64,000 nucleotides of DNA from Promethearchaeota archaeon (GTDB lineage Archaea; Asgardarchaeota; Lokiarchaeia; Sigyniarchaeales; SOKP01). Position numbers and translations under genes: made by a program. Below are positions 36,632 through 45,339 of the stretch, one piece after another. How positions within the stretch are numbered: position 1 is the stretch's first letter; each line of letters starts with the position of its first letter. Location: positions 62,001 to 126,000 of the forward strand of contig JAHLWS010000078.1 of NCBI GenBank assembly GCA_019057795.1, given 5' to 3'. Under the pieces are notes generated by a model that was given only the letters and a program-made list of their open reading frames with translations, did no database searches and was not told the origin of the DNA.

Positions 36632-38359
36632 ATGACATCAATGAAGACAAATACAATTATTTATTTATATAATATGGGTGTAGACAAGTCAATAAAGAAA
36701 GAAATTGATTCAGACATAGAAAATTTCATTTACAATAGCATTAATAAATATCTTGGTAATCGTGAAGAAGTTGAAATTGAAGAAGACCCATATCAATTAA
36801 ATGGGGCAATATTAAATTGGCTTAGGCGGGCAAAAATTGATGAAAGACAAGTAAATCCTTTTTGTAAAAAGTTGCGGGACGCTCTTAGCACAAGATCAAT
36901 TGAAGCTCAGAGAAATCTTATTTTATATTTACGGTCTCATAAAAAAAGTGAGCCTTTTTTTTATATTATTCACACTTCTGAGAGACTTGAAGTTGTTGAT
37001 GAAGATTTTAAAAAAATTATTGAAGTAGGATTAGGTCCTGGAAAAATTCTAAGAGTTCTACAATTTTCTAGATTAAGTATTGATTCTATACAATTAAGTT
37101 ATAGGGAAAAATATAAATCAAATTTACTAATTAATTTATTTCATCTCACTTCTGACAGATATAAATCGACGGGCAGTATCAAGTTAAAGGGATCTTTTGG
37201 AAATGACTTAGATTTTATAATTGATTTGACTCCATCTAACTTTCTAAAGCATTATAATTCAAATAATATTAAATTTGAAGAAGATAATCAAATTGATATC
37301 TTTGATAGATATTCACTGAAGTTAAGGGAAATTAAGTTTGGCTCAGTTTATATCAAACCAACTAAAAATAAAATTGATAAATTCATAAAAACCATCAAAG
37401 ACGAATTCGATGAACACGAAGAGTTAATAGAAAAATTTCTTTTAGATTTCCAATCAATAAAACTGAAGTACGGAATTGAACAAAATATGTCTTTAACTAA
37501 GTTCTTAGATCCAAACGGATTTCCAGATCGGGAATCAATTAGATTCGAAGAAGGGAGGGAATTTGTTAAATGTTTTATTAATGATACGCTTGATTGCAGT
37601 ATTAAAAAACCAGTAGATCCTTGGGGTGAATTTTTTGTAATCGATAATTTAATTAATTTTTCACAGCATTATAGCAAAAATATTGCACGAGAAATAATTA
37701 TCGGGTCTTTAAGGAATGTTAGATTTATAGATATACCATTTTCTAAGGAAAAATTAAAAATTGGGCAATATTATTGGCATAACGATTTTTTAATCCATAG
37801 TAATTTAAAAAAATTACTTGAGTTTGTTCAAGACGAATACGATAAATCGGATAGCGACAGAAGACGAAAATTACTCTTGGTAGCTATGTTAGACATTCTC
37901 AAAAATGCTGTAGACAACATTTGTATGAGGAAATTTTCAAAAGAGATAATTTTTTGGTTAATAAAAGGAAAAGAGGATCTTTCAAGAGATATAGTTGAAG
38001 ATAATATTTTCGAATTTAAAAGGGGGGATATTTTAGATACATCAACTTTTACACTTCCACAAAGAATAACGAAAATCTCGAATGGTTTAAGACCTAATTT
38101 GAATAATAATGGATTGTCTATTTTAATTGTAGGTTATGATGAAGATAGAAATCAGATAACACCGATTAAATTTAGTCACTATAGAGAGGAAGTACGCCAA
38201 GAAATATATGATGGAATAAAAGGTGAATTATCAAATCAAGAGTTAATAATTAATATGTTCTTAATCAATACAGAAGATACAGATAAGGGACTAATCATCA
38301 TTTTTGCCGCAGATACAAATTATAGTGATAAAATAGACTTAAATAATCTTTTTAGTTAA
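36632..38359 (+). CDS. Large protein of unknown function
   Basis: 575 residues, mixed alpha/beta, without membrane segments, Cys clusters or a recognised catalytic motif. GAGATGATT just before the ATG is a good ribosome site. A second ATG three codons in could also serve. The gene stands alone, followed by a truncated copy of the small acidic gene. Size and location in a defence-rich region make a defence role plausible but unproven. Confidence 0.6.
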   Translation: MTSMKTNTIIYLYNMGVDKSIKKEIDSDIENFIYNSINKYLGNREEVEIEEDPYQLNGAILNWLRRAKIDERQVNPFCKKLRDALSTRSIEAQRNLILYLRSHKKSEPFFYIIHTSERLEVVDEDFKKIIEVGLGPGKILRVLQFSRLSIDSIQLSYREKYKSNLLINLFHLTSDRYKSTGSIKLKGSFGNDLDFIIDLTPSNFLKHYNSNNIKFEEDNQIDIFDRYSLKLREIKFGSVYIKPTKNKIDKFIKTIKDEFDEHEELIEKFLLDFQSIKLKYGIEQNMSLTKFLDPNGFPDRESIRFEEGREFVKCFINDTLDCSIKKPVDPWGEFFVIDNLINFSQHYSKNIAREIIIGSLRNVRFIDIPFSKEKLKIGQYYWHNDFLIHSNLKKLLEFVQDEYDKSDSDRRRKLLLVAMLDILKNAVDNICMRKFSKEIIFWLIKGKEDLSRDIVEDNIFEFKRGDILDTSTFTLPQRITKISNGLRPNLNNNGLSILIVGYDEDRNQITPIKFSHYREEVRQEIYDGIKGELSNQELIINMFLINTEDTDKGLIIIFAADTNYSDKIDLNNLFS

Positions 38360-38374
38360 TTTTATCTTAATAAA

Positions 38375-38509
38375 GATCTGTGCGAAAGGGTCAATATCGC
38401 ATATAGTACCATGATGGAAGAAGACAATAAAATGAATCAGCTCGCATATATCACCACTTTTCTAATCGCTTTCAAGGGAAGGCTTAATCGAGTCTGCGAA
38501 AATATTTAG
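38375..38509 (+). pseudogene. Truncated copy of the small acidic protein gene (last 44 codons)
   Basis: DLCERVNIAYSTMMEEDNKM, NQLAYITTFLIAFKG and RLNRVCENI end with TAG. The first 20 or so codons, the start and the ribosome site are missing. The 3' flank matches that of 33436-33492. The break lies 15 bases after the stop of 36632-38359. No gene follows until 38774. Confidence 0.75.
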
Positions 38510-38773
38510 AAATTACTTTACTTCTTGATTAAAAACTAAAAAAATAAAATCGAATTTAATCTTGAAATCATTGAGATAGTTAACATATATCCATCTTTTG
38601 ATTAATAATATTTTAGAAATGAATTGAATTCAAGGAAAAGACAACAAATATGGGAGTAAGAGATCACCTTTTTCTATTCAATCTAGTATTTCGATTACTT
38701 TTATTATCTAATTACTAGAATTATTTTTATTAAATTTCTAATTATAGATTTATAGACTTAGCGAGGAGTTTTT

Positions 38774-39859
38774 ATGACAAGGAAAAATATATCAAGAGAA
38801 CATCTTCAGAATTTGCTTTATACTTTTGAAAGAGATGAAAATTTAAATTTCTTCTTAATGATTTACACATACCTAAACATTAGTTTTATAACGTTAATTT
38901 TTATTGGTATAGGGTTATATGAAATATCATCAATAATAATTGTTCTTGTCGTTTTATTTGTAATTATTTCGTGTGCTTTTACAAGAAAGCTTTCATTACA
39001 TTTAGACAAAAAGAAGAATAAAAAGATAACTCGCAAATTAAAACAATATTTAATTACCGGAAAAAGGGAAGAGGATAATAAATTTGAAGATATTCTTGAT
39101 AAGTTAAAATTAACTGAACGACAATATAAAATAAGTCAATTAACATCTTTTTCTTATGTACTTTTAATCATCTCCATAGAGTTTTTAATACTCTTTCTTT
39201 TCCAGAAAATCCTTGTTTTAGCAAACCCTTTAAATTATAATATAGTTATTATTGGAACTTTTTTACTTATAGAATTATCAATTAATCTTCTATTGCTACT
39301 TTTTCAAACACTAAGATACATGAACTTTAAAGGTATCCATCAGTTAAGGGATTTTTTAGAAAAGATCATAACCAAAGAATTAACTAGAATTGAAAATAAA
39401 ATCGAAAAAATCATGGATTTAAAATTAAGAGAGTTTAAGTTTAAAAGAAAGCAATTACTAAGATGTCTTCAAAAATGGAGTGATCTTTATCTTGGATCGT
39501 ATTTTGTTGGATTAAGAGAACAACTATTAATATCAGATTATAAAAATTTAACATACAATATTAGAGATGAGGTCTATTATTATACATTATTTAACGATCT
39601 TAAATTTAAGATTGAAGAAAGCCATATTTTTCATTCATTAAATAGAGATGAAAGCAAAAAAAAAGAAACAGAAGATCCTATCCACAACATAATTGAACTC
39701 AATATTAAAAGGTTGAACACGAGCATTCAAAGTAGACTCTTAATAAAAAATGAAAGAAGAACTAAGATTAGAATGTCTCAAACTTGGATTGCAATAATTA
39801 GTATAACATTATCCATTATATTTTCTCTTTCAAGACTCCCTTCTCTGTGGGTTTTCTAA
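38774..39859 (+). CDS. Integral membrane protein of unknown function
   Basis: 361 residues. Hydrophobic segments at about 28-70 (two helices), 122-150, 155-180 and 340-357, with a charged helical region of about 150 residues between the fourth and last. No channel or enzyme motif is recognised. GAGGAG stands eight bases before the ATG. The arrangement (two hairpins, long cytoplasmic part, C-terminal anchor) could suit a pore-forming effector, but nothing proves this. Confidence 0.6.
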   Translation: MTRKNISREHLQNLLYTFERDENLNFFLMIYTYLNISFITLIFIGIGLYEISSIIIVLVVLFVIISCAFTRKLSLHLDKKKNKKITRKLKQYLITGKREEDNKFEDILDKLKLTERQYKISQLTSFSYVLLIISIEFLILFLFQKILVLANPLNYNIVIIGTFLLIELSINLLLLLFQTLRYMNFKGIHQLRDFLEKIITKELTRIENKIEKIMDLKLREFKFKRKQLLRCLQKWSDLYLGSYFVGLREQLLISDYKNLTYNIRDEVYYYTLFNDLKFKIEESHIFHSLNRDESKKKETEDPIHNIIELNIKRLNTSIQSRLLIKNERRTKIRMSQTWIAIISITLSIIFSLSRLPSLWVF

Positions 39860-40081
39860 CTTATTGATAAGTTCATTTTACCAATCTTACTTTTTTTATA
39901 TGAATTAATTTAAAAATACATCAAATATCGAAGGAAAAATTAATTAAGGAATTTTATCTAATTTACTTTCGATAAATTTTCTGTCATTTCCACCAACTTT
40001 TTCAAAGGTTTCAATAATTAATCTTTTTGTATTTTTCTTTCTAATTCATGAAACCGACTTTTCCAAATATAATCTTTATTT

Positions 40082-40744
40082 TTATAGTATTCCTTTCCTA
40101 GTACCAACCAATAATTTTTTTTTATCAATCAAATCCTTAATTTTTTCATAATTTACGATTAACGCCTTCAATAAATCATAAGTATATCGAATTTTATTAA
40201 GATCTCCTAATTTTTCGATCATTTCTTCCAATTTATAAACACAATTCTCTAAAATTACTTGATTAGCAGATATAATAGATAAATATAAAGAACGAGCAAG
40301 AATTTTAGTAACGAAATTATAGTTTTCTTTTTCAAAGAAAAAATCTGTCATCTCTAAATATCCTTCTGCAGCTTTAGAAGCAATTTTAGGATTTTTTTCT
40401 TCTGATTCCTGCCAAACAATGTCAGCAAATTTAGCTTTCAATAATGAATTTCTTGTGTTTGAAAATTTTGTTGTAAAGTAATTTAAATCTTTTTCTTCAA
40501 AATCAAATTCTTTCCCAACTATTGGAATTAATTTGTAGTCATCATTCCTAATTTCTAAGGCATGAACCAATGCTTCTTTTTGAATCGATCTAAAAAGAAT
40601 ATATTTCTTGTTTTCTTCATATTTCCTCATTAAAAGATTACATAAGTTTAACCAATCCAGTTGATTAAAATGATTAAATTTACCCTCTTCAATCATAATT
40701 CTTATTTCATTTGGTTCTTTATTATTCAAATCTTCTAAGCTCAT
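40082..40744 (-). CDS. Helical protein of unknown function
   Basis: A 220-residue protein with a repeat-like helical pattern similar to armadillo or TPR proteins (FNHFNQLDWLNLCNLLMRKY, EGYLEMTDFFFEKENYNFV). No catalytic residues stand out. The TATA-containing block and C-rich element copy 14 lie upstream. Confidence 0.55.
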   Translation of the reverse strand: MSLEDLNNKEPNEIRIMIEEGKFNHFNQLDWLNLCNLLMRKYEENKKYILFRSIQKEALVHALEIRNDDYKLIPIVGKEFDFEEKDLNYFTTKFSNTRNSLLKAKFADIVWQESEEKNPKIASKAAEGYLEMTDFFFEKENYNFVTKILARSLYLSIISANQVILENCVYKLEEMIEKLGDLNKIRYTYDLLKALIVNYEKIKDLIDKKKLLVGTRKGIL

Positions 40745-40839
40745 TAATTACACCTCAAAATATTTTTATTTTTGTCTTACCCTATAATAAACACAACAGG
40801 AATATATTTTTTTCCTATTTCTCTCCTATATTTATTATC

Positions 40840-40875
40840 TGCCTCCCCCGTGGTACTTCTTCCTAAAAAAGTAGG
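40840..40875 (-). repeat. C-rich dispersed element, copy 14
   Basis: GCCTCCCCCGTGGTACTTC, TTCCTAAAAAAGTAGG. The shared TATA block is on the left (40795-40817). Confidence 0.8.
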
Positions 40876-40893
40876 TGTGAAATGATCAGTGAA

Positions 40894-42003
40894 TCATTTT
40901 TTGATTATCAATATTGTTCTTAATAGCAAGATCGTATAACTATAACCCATTTTGGCTTCCCATTCGAGGACATCTTTCTCATTACCGTGCCCAGAATCCC
41001 TAGTGTTCCTCACGGTTCCAACAATATTTATCCCCGATAATAAAAGTTTATCTATACCATTCATCACATTAGAATCGGTACCTCTAAATATTTTTTTTGA
41101 TTTCTGTCTAACTTTTTGGATTAATTTTTCAAGGCTTAGTTTACTATTTTCTTCTTTATCCCCCAAGAGATTTTTATAGAAATTTTCTAATGTTTTACAG
41201 CAATAGAGCAAAACATCGTTCCACTCACCAGTTAATTTATGCTCGTAAGCTTTGTCAACATTTTCCGTGACTTTTGGATATTTTTCAAGCTCTTTGTAAA
41301 CCCTTCTTTCTTGAAATTCCTCGACACTATTTCCTATGATTCTGAGTTTCCCAGCATCACAAGAAATCCAATTTTTGCCCATCAGTCGAAAGATTTCGTT
41401 TAAAAAATCATCAAATTCTTGAGATGTGAGGATATTTTTAACAGAATTCTCATTTAAAAAAAAGTTATTAAAATTGAAGACCTTACGAAAAGATACAGCA
41501 ACATCTCCAGATCTCCAACCTTTTCCAGGATTTTTTCTGAAAAATTCCTCCTTTTCTTCGATTTCTCTTAAACCTGCGTTTTCCCAACCTCCATAATCAT
41601 CTTGATAACTTATATTTTTATACATTTCACCTATCCAACAATTCAATTCTTTGAAAAAATTATTAACTTCGATGTGATTCTTCTTTTTTGTATAACCTAT
41701 TCTTTCAAAAAGGTTTAACAAATGATCATTAATTTCTTTTCTTACTATAGGATTATCTGATCTATAATGATATTCTTTATAATTTTCAAACCAATCTAAA
41801 AACAAAGGATAACCTTTTCTGTGACATTCACTAATTATTCCACTAAATGGAAAATTATAAGGGTCCATACTAAGCAAATTTTGTGCCTGGTATGAATTGT
41901 AAGGATAAAACAATACTAAATTGTAAAGTTTAGTAACACATTCATTTACATTGATATCTTCATATTTTATTGGTAATGATTGACCATTATTAGCCAATTT
42001 CAC
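40894..42003 (-). CDS. Abortive-infection family protein (Abi_C-type HEPN)
   Basis: A 369-residue protein. The end reads GTVRNTRDSGHGNEKDVLEW, with R332 and H339. 'R-N-x-x-x-x-x-G-H-G' followed by a final helix is the pattern of the Abi C-terminal family, a HEPN branch with longer spacing. The middle (about 235-290) has an amphipathic helix containing YKNLLGDKEEN. The N-terminal 200 residues are not recognised and may be the specificity part. Proteins of this type stop phage growth by RNA cleavage, and that role here is inferred. Confidence 0.65.
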   Translation of the reverse strand: MKLANNGQSLPIKYEDINVNECVTKLYNLVLFYPYNSYQAQNLLSMDPYNFPFSGIISECHRKGYPLFLDWFENYKEYHYRSDNPIVRKEINDHLLNLFERIGYTKKKNHIEVNNFFKELNCWIGEMYKNISYQDDYGGWENAGLREIEEKEEFFRKNPGKGWRSGDVAVSFRKVFNFNNFFLNENSVKNILTSQEFDDFLNEIFRLMGKNWISCDAGKLRIIGNSVEEFQERRVYKELEKYPKVTENVDKAYEHKLTGEWNDVLLYCCKTLENFYKNLLGDKEENSKLSLEKLIQKVRQKSKKIFRGTDSNVMNGIDKLLLSGINIVGTVRNTRDSGHGNEKDVLEWEAKMGYSYTILLLRTILIIKK

Positions 42004-42308
42004 TTTTACTTCACTTACTTCGACAAAAAAATAGTTTTATTATTCAATAATCTTTGGATAAAGATCAAAAGAAAAAAACGATTGGTCTTAAGCAATTTAT
42101 TAATTTTTAAGATAAGGCAAAATATTAGTCGAAATTTAAATAGGTTTCTCCTTGAAAAAGACTAGGCTAAAAAGGAGGAAATTTCATTCTCTTAGAAAAA
42201 AATCTGAATTTCATAATCATCACTAATAGTTGCCGATTTTCTTTCTATAAGTTTATCACAAATTTTAAGAAACCAACTCAATTTTAATCTCCTCTTTATT
42301 ATAAAATA
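42004..42308. other. Gene-free stretch
   Basis: About 305 bases between two minus-strand genes. I find no C-rich element, repeat, hairpin or convincing reading frame. One open frame of 61 codons on the plus strand overlaps the neighbouring gene and has the composition of random AT-rich DNA. Confidence 0.5.
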
Positions 42309-43217
42309 TTAGGATTTAAATTTCTTGTATAAAACTTCAAACATAGGTTTTATAGTATTATACCAACTTTCATCTATTATAGTGCTCTTCATTTCTTTAT
42401 TAATATGGATACAGTTTCTAAAATCTCGTAAATGGGATTGGACTAATTTCCATCGCATTTTTTCTCCAAAGATATCTTTTTGTATTGCAATATCTATATT
42501 TGCAGAGAGTCCTCTCTTTTTAGGAATATTATTAATTTCAAAGTATCTATCTAAAAGAAATTCTAAAATTGATCCCATCATTACCATACAAAATTTAAAT
42601 CTATGTTCATATTCAAATTTTAGCAGATCTCTTATGTTGTTTATAAAGATTTCCTTTTCATTATCATCTTTTAAAAATTTATCAAAGCATCCCAGTGAGA
42701 TTTCAAATTCTTCATTTCTTAATTTTGATTTATATTCTCTATAAACTTCATCCTCTATAAAATTCAATTCTATTGGAATAGCATTTAAATCTCTTTTAAT
42801 TTTTGAAATAATTTTTCTTAGAATATCTATTACGCCATCCAAAATTTTGTAAAATTCTGACTGAGGAATGAAATAAGTAATTGGAGTTCCCCAAATATTT
42901 GTTGTGTCATATCTAGAAATTTTATTTTTAAAAAAACTCACTACTTCTTCAATAGGGTTTATAAAATCTATAACTTTTTCGTATTCTCGTTCCCCGAACC
43001 AAGCAGATGCTTGTTTATGTAATTTCACATTCAATTTCCTATATTGTGGTAAAGCTTCAATTTCCTTATATCCATAAAGCTCCCAATGAGCCCACTCAAA
43101 AACACTTCTGAGGTTATGAACTTTTGCAATTTCTATCAAATTTTTTAAATTATTTGTAATTTGGTATTTATCTTCAATGTTTTTTTCTATTAATTCAATA
43201 ACTTTTTTAGTTTTCAA
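42309..43217 (-). CDS. AbiTii-domain protein with HEPN-like end
   Basis: A 302-residue protein. Residues about 20-70 (LKNLIEIAKVHNLRSVFEWA, then HWELYGYKEIEALPQYRKL) match the AbiTii domain, where 'W-x-x-x-E-L-x-G-Y' and 'P-x-Y-R' are constant. The C-terminal part has LRDFRNCIHINKE, with R267 and H271, somewhat shorter than Rx4H but with an additional Arg four residues earlier. AbiTii is named from a lactococcal abortive-infection system. Confidence 0.7.
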   Translation of the reverse strand: MKTKKVIELIEKNIEDKYQITNNLKNLIEIAKVHNLRSVFEWAHWELYGYKEIEALPQYRKLNVKLHKQASAWFGEREYEKVIDFINPIEEVVSFFKNKISRYDTTNIWGTPITYFIPQSEFYKILDGVIDILRKIISKIKRDLNAIPIELNFIEDEVYREYKSKLRNEEFEISLGCFDKFLKDDNEKEIFINNIRDLLKFEYEHRFKFCMVMMGSILEFLLDRYFEINNIPKKRGLSANIDIAIQKDIFGEKMRWKLVQSHLRDFRNCIHINKEMKSTIIDESWYNTIKPMFEVLYKKFKS

Positions 43218-43353
43218 ATTATCACTTCATATCTTTATCTTATTTTAAAATTAAACAAATATAAATATCTCTTTTTTCCCACTTTCCTCGATATTTGCTC
43301 TCTCCCTCTCTAGAAAATTCTGCATTACTCAGAAAAAAAATAAATGATTTTTT

Positions 43354-44406
43354 TTATTTATTTTTTTTAAAAAAGTCGATCATTTTTTCTATTTTACTTT
43401 TGGTAGAAAAATGAAATAAATTTTTTTGTAAAAAGTCTGGGTTAAATATTTCCTTTAATTTATTGGAAAGATCTTCCTTTAGAATAACTCTTTCTTTAAA
43501 ATTATAATGATCTAAATCAATTGTAATTGGTTTGTTCACAATTATTAAATAATATATTTTTCTGTTTGATTTAGGAAAGAATGAACTAAACTTTTTAATT
43601 ACTGATCTAGTAATATTTACTTTGTAAAGAGATTCTTTTTCAAGTTTAGTTAATTCCTCAATCAATACGATATTATTTGAGTTAATATCATAAATGATCA
43701 TCTCTGGATGAGCCATATTATTAAATTCAGAATATTTAGGATTATGTAATAGTAGTTCAATTGGAATTGTTTCAAAACCTAATAAGAAAAAGATTTTTGA
43801 TAACATTTTCGTTTTAATATCATCATTTAAACCCGTCCAATCACTATCAAGAAAGTTTCGAATATTAGTAATTTCTCCTTGATTTAGTAAAGAAAGGCGA
43901 TTTAAACTTTTATTTAAGATAACTTGATTCTGCAGATTTTTAAGTCTATTCAAAATAGTTGATTCAATTACTCCTTTAACAAATTCTTTAACATTTATTT
44001 TCAAAAAATCTATTGGGAGCATAATAATTTCTTCGGGATATACTCTTTCCACTATTGGTTGTTTGATAGTGTAATCATAGTCAACAGGTTCCCATAAGCT
44101 ATTCTCCCATTCTTCGTGATTTTCGTGTCCAATAAAAAGAGCCTCTTCTGTTGGTACTCCAGAAGTAGTTTTGTAATCAAGAGTATATTCTTTCTCAAAT
44201 CTATCTCTAAAACTTGTTTTATAGACTCGTAATTCAAATTCTTTTAAAACTTTATCATATTCAACCTTCCAAAGACTCAATGAGACATAAGGAACTTTAT
44301 CTGAGAAAGTATGAAAAAATTCAGCATACTGCGAATGTTCATTCTTAATTTGTCGTCTGAATTCTTCGACCATATTAAAAACCCATTCTTCCTGTTCCTT
44401 TTCCAT
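43354..44406 (-). CDS. Possible PD-(D/E)xK-like protein
   Basis: A 350-residue protein. AHPEMIIYDINSNNIVLIEE, then LTKLEKESLYK and KIYYLIIVNK look like the strand order of a restriction-like nuclease, with D in the first strand and E in the second, but the final Lys is displaced. A charged N-terminal half contains VKGVIESTILNRLKNLQNQV. No gene partner. A TATA-like region is present ahead, while the C-rich element at the expected place downstream (about 43300) is barely recognisable. Confidence 0.5.
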   Translation of the reverse strand: MEKEQEEWVFNMVEEFRRQIKNEHSQYAEFFHTFSDKVPYVSLSLWKVEYDKVLKEFELRVYKTSFRDRFEKEYTLDYKTTSGVPTEEALFIGHENHEEWENSLWEPVDYDYTIKQPIVERVYPEEIIMLPIDFLKINVKEFVKGVIESTILNRLKNLQNQVILNKSLNRLSLLNQGEITNIRNFLDSDWTGLNDDIKTKMLSKIFFLLGFETIPIELLLHNPKYSEFNNMAHPEMIIYDINSNNIVLIEELTKLEKESLYKVNITRSVIKKFSSFFPKSNRKIYYLIIVNKPITIDLDHYNFKERVILKEDLSNKLKEIFNPDFLQKNLFHFSTKSKIEKMIDFFKKNK

Positions 44407-44676
44407 TTCAATCTCCTAAATCGATACAATTTAATTTTTTTACTTGTCTTTTAATAGATTTAAAATAATTAAGAATAAATATTTTTACAAAGAAGTAGTG
44501 TTTGTTTCACTTTTCTCAATAATAATTTCAAGATGAAATTTTAGTTACGGCTAATAACTATATGAAGAGACTATTTAAGTAACTAAAAAAAAAGGTTTTT
44601 TTTATTTAAATACCCACGAAATTATTTAGGATTATAATAGTAGATTCAAAATTGTTAAATAAAGGAAGTAATTGTT

Positions 44677-44877
44677 TTGAAAATTAAAGGAGAAGAAACC
44701 TTTTTTGGAGATACCATCGATACACCAGAAGAATTTGTCGAAGACCTCTGCGAGAGAGTCAATACCGTCTATAACACAGCAATGGACGAGGACGATAAAA
44801 TGAATCAGCTCGCGTTTATCACCACTTTTCTAATCGCTTTCAAAGGAAGGCTTAATCGAGTCTGCGAAAATATATAG
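44677..44877 (+). CDS. Small acidic helical protein, family copy 3
   Basis: 66 residues from TTG, with GGAAGTAATTG upstream. This copy has no GTG ahead of the TTG, which fixes the start for the whole family. TPEEFVEDLCERVN, then DEDDKMNQLAFITTFLIAFK. It lies 120 bases before the tRNA-Phe gene. Confidence 0.8.
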   Translation: MKIKGEETFFGDTIDTPEEFVEDLCERVNTVYNTAMDEDDKMNQLAFITTFLIAFKGRLNRVCENI

Positions 44878-44997
44878 AAATTACTGCAATTCATGATCGA
44901 AAACTAAAAAGATTTTTATGAGATTCCATACTTTTATTTTTATCTTAATTAGGATTAAAGTTCATTTTTAATTCCAAGTTAAGAGTATCAATCAACA

Positions 44998-45162
44998 GCC
45001 AAGGTGGCGTAGCCCGGTGAGGTCGTTAGAGTCTTCCAACCTCGGGTAAGAACGCACTAGATCTATCGGAATGCCCGATACAAGTGAAACTGAAGATCTA
45101 GGTATCAGGGGTTCAAAATGTGTCTTGCGATCCGCAACAATATGAAATTCCCCTTCTTGGCA
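44998..45162 (+). tRNA. tRNA-Phe (GAA) with three introns
   Basis: GCCAAGG pairs with TCTTGGC, leaving A as discriminator. Removing about 29 bases in the D-loop (45018-45046), 28 in the anticodon arm (45062-45089) and 31 in the T-loop (45118-45148) gives a standard 77-base cloverleaf: GCGT/ACGC D-stem with GG, CTAGA/TCTAG around CTGAAGA (anticodon GAA), and AGGGG/CCCCT around TTCAAAT. Each intron has its own closing helix (GAGGT/ACCTC, TATCGG/CCGATA, TTGCG/CGCAA), as expected for bulge-helix-bulge splicing. Exact ends may shift by one to four bases. None is at the canonical 37/38 site. Confidence 0.85.
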
Positions 45163-45171
45163 TTTTAGATT

Positions 45172-45339
45172 TCACTTGAATTTCTTTTTTAAATCTTTAA
45201 TTACATTTTTAGCTTCTTCATTTAAAAATTCTCTTTATGCTTTTTTTAATCCTGTCCAATTGTCGCTATAGGTCAAAGCAACTTCTAGTTCATTGAAAAT
45301 CGATTCATTACTTACATCGCATTTCAGAATTGTCTTTTT
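45172..45339 (-). pseudogene. In-frame remainder of the tandem nuclease gene
   Basis: Directly after the TAA of 45340-46710 the same frame continues for 55 codons with one further TAA (45235-45237): CDVSNESIFNELEVALTYSD, NWTGLKKA, then REFLNEEAKNVIKDLKKKFK. The composition is protein-like, so the gene was probably once longer. The frame ends ten bases from the tRNA-Phe gene. Confidence 0.45.

Noticed and set aside
3031..40875. C-rich elements as a CRISPR-like array or simple terminators
   Set aside because: Spacing is irregular (hundreds to thousands of bases) with genes between, and several copies do not follow the end of a minus-strand gene.
41980..42165. 61-codon plus-strand frame
   Set aside because: It overlaps the start of 40894-42003, is Lys/Ile/Asn-rich and has no start signals.
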